Shown here: one piece after another, positions 6,552-7,010 of the stretch | Layout: every line of letters begins with the position of its first letter | How positions within the stretch are numbered: the stretch's first letter is position 1 | Assembly (NCBI GenBank): GCA_947385185.1 | Contig: CANDJX010000083.1 | Coordinates: 1 to 7,010 of the forward strand | From: an uncultured Clostridia bacterium | Lineage (GTDB): Bacteria > Bacillota > Clostridia > Christensenellales > Pumilibacteraceae | Direction: 5' to 3' | DNA: 7,010 bases | Position numbers and translations under genes: made by a program | The notes under the pieces: generated by a model | The model's database searches: none | Told to the model about the DNA's origin: nothing | What the model saw: only the letters and a program-made list of their open reading frames with translations

Positions 6552-6595
6552 CATACAACTATTCGCAAAAGCTGACTTTTGCGAATAGTTGTATG
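6552..6595. repeat. Perfect 20-bp inverted repeat with 4-base loop
   Basis: Bases 6552-6571 (CATACAACTATTCGCAAAAG) are the exact reverse complement of 6576-6595, separated by CTGA. The repeat sits 18 bases after the metallopeptidase stop and 18 bases upstream of the recombinase -35. As RNA it would be a very stable hairpin. On the minus strand no T-run follows (GGGAGAAACC). On the plus strand the tail is TACTTCTCTTTT, only loosely U-rich. It could be a transcription stop for the metallopeptidase gene, a dispersed palindromic repeat or a protein-binding site. Seen directly; its role is open. Confidence 0.95.
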
Positions 6596-6613
6596 TACTT
6601 CTCTTTTACGCCG

Positions 6614-6850
6614 TTATCTGAGATACTCCATTAAAAACGAGTATTTCTTCAGTTCTTCCTTTTGTTCCGCATAGTTCGGTATGTATGATTTTACAAGCTC
6701 CCAGAAATCGCGGGAGTGGTTCATATGCTTTATGTGGCATAATTCGTGGACAATGACGTAATCGGCAAGTCTGCGAGGCAACAGGATCAATCTCCAGTTC
6801 AACAGTATATTATTTGCATCGGAGCAACTTCCCCATTTTCCGCGAATACT
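6614..6850 (-). CDS. YgjP/DUF45-type zinc metallopeptidase, C-terminal fragment
   Basis: About 78 residues of the C-terminal domain remain. GKWGSCSDANNILLNWRLILL matches the family's RWGSC...NWRL segment. HELCH, then H six residues after its second histidine in NHSRDFW, gives the zinc-binding HExxH plus a third ligand. The family normally has about 230 residues and its substrate is unknown. A TTG at 6802 could be taken as a start, but the conserved KWGSC segment lies in frame upstream of it, so the real gene was longer. Upstream of about 6850 the frame loses resemblance and meets a stop near 6915, while another frame encodes a PAP2 protein. The gene is therefore broken at the suspected junction. 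It ends 18 bases before the palindrome. Confidence 0.85.
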   Translation of the reverse strand, partial: SIRGKWGSCSDANNILLNWRLILLPRRLADYVIVHELCHIKHMNHSRDFWELVKSYIPNYAEQKEELKKYSFLMEYLR

Positions 6851-7010
6851 GCATCTCTTCTGTATACCAGCATATACATGACGGCGCCCAGCCCAAGGCC
6901 GGTAGCCACGTCAAAGCAAGAATGCTGTTTGAGGAACACAGTGGACAAGATGATGGAAAAGGCCAGGATGCCGGAGGCAATCCGAATTCCCTTTTTCCCT
7001 TTCAGCTCAG
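6799..7010 (-). CDS. PAP2-family phosphatase, C-terminal fragment
   Basis: A minus-strand frame open from the window edge to a TGA at 6801-6799 encodes about 69 residues. It includes SGILAFSIILSTVFLKQHSC, then FDVATGLGLGAVMYMLVYRR. The ST...KQHSxxDV stretch is PAP2 motif 3, with H29 and D33 (numbered from the window edge) as the catalytic pair, between two membrane helices. PAP2 enzymes remove phosphate from lipid phosphates at the membrane. No start codon is in the window; the N-terminus lies beyond it. From about 6855 downward the same DNA encodes the metallopeptidase in another frame, so residues after YRR are probably not native. GC (about 55%) and CTG/GCC/ATC codon use differ from the rest of the window. 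Confidence 0.8.
   Translation of the reverse strand, partial: ELKGKKGIRIASGILAFSIILSTVFLKQHSCFDVATGLGLGAVMYMLVYRRDAVFAENGEVAPMQIIYC
6850..6860. other. Probable chimeric junction
   Basis: Recognisable metallopeptidase sequence runs up to about 6850 and recognisable PAP2 sequence runs down to about 6856, in different frames of the same strand. GC changes here from 42% (6601-6780) to 55% (6881-7010). Each gene is cut in mid-domain. No insertion-sequence end or target duplication is visible. Confidence 0.7.

Noticed and set aside
6496..6558. Longer recombinase start at a TTG, adding 21 residues
   Set aside because: The consensus -35/-10 lies inside this extension, and the extension resembles no recombinase N-terminus. 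The ATG at 6495 fits better.
6552..6595. Inverted repeat as a dif/Xer core site
   Set aside because: Xer sites have about 11-bp imperfect arms and a 6-8 base centre. Here the arms are 20 bp and perfect with a 4-base centre.
6614..6802. Metallopeptidase as a complete 62-residue gene from a TTG
   Set aside because: Conserved KWGSC...NILL lies in frame upstream of the TTG, and the family is about 230 residues. It is a truncated fragment.
6614..7010. A genuine metallopeptidase-PAP2 fusion protein
   Set aside because: The two recognisable sequences are in different reading frames, and each is cut in mid-domain.

Overview
The window looks like one contig, probably metagenomic or draft, from a low-to-mid-GC Bacillota bacterium of the Clostridia type. 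The gene order infC-rpmI-rplT, a Gram-positive-type LexA, a clostridial-style RadC/JAB protein with a GHRxR lead-in, strong AGGAGG-type ribosome binding sites and heavy ATA/AGA codon use all point that way. I cannot name a genus. Both ends carry data-quality warnings. Bases 1-46 are an Illumina dual-index adapter. The last ~150 bases look like foreign DNA joined inside a broken gene.

Layout, left to right. After the adapter come the last 40 codons of infC (IF3), then rpmI (bL35) and rplT (bL20), closed by a good intrinsic terminator at 759-789. A second plus-strand cluster follows: a SpoU/TrmH-family rRNA 2'-O-methyltransferase, yebC, proA and a RadC-like JAB-domain protein. Gaps in it are short, and proA and radC overlap by 4 bases. 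It ends in a strong hairpin terminator at 4620-4655. The theme is translation and ribosome maturation, with proline synthesis and a DNA-processing protein attached.

From 4717 on, everything lies on the minus strand: lexA, then a 360-residue tyrosine recombinase. Each has its own near-consensus sigma-A promoter (17-base spacers, extended -10). The recombinase promoter sits so close to its ATG that the mRNA should be leaderless. A perfect 20-bp inverted repeat with a 4-base loop (6552-6595) lies between the recombinase promoter and the 3' end of a YgjP/DUF45-type zinc metallopeptidase fragment.

Around 6850-6860 the metallopeptidase reading frame stops making sense and a different frame takes over. 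That frame encodes the C-terminal part of a PAP2-family lipid phosphatase, in DNA of about 55% GC against about 42% on the left. With the adapter at the other end, the simplest reading is a chimeric contig end, although a genuine rearrangement is possible.

I see no CRISPR array, tRNA, rRNA or recognisable insertion sequence, and no complete novel multi-gene system. The most biologically interesting parts are the lexA/recombinase promoters, the perfect palindrome and the divergent RadC-like protein.
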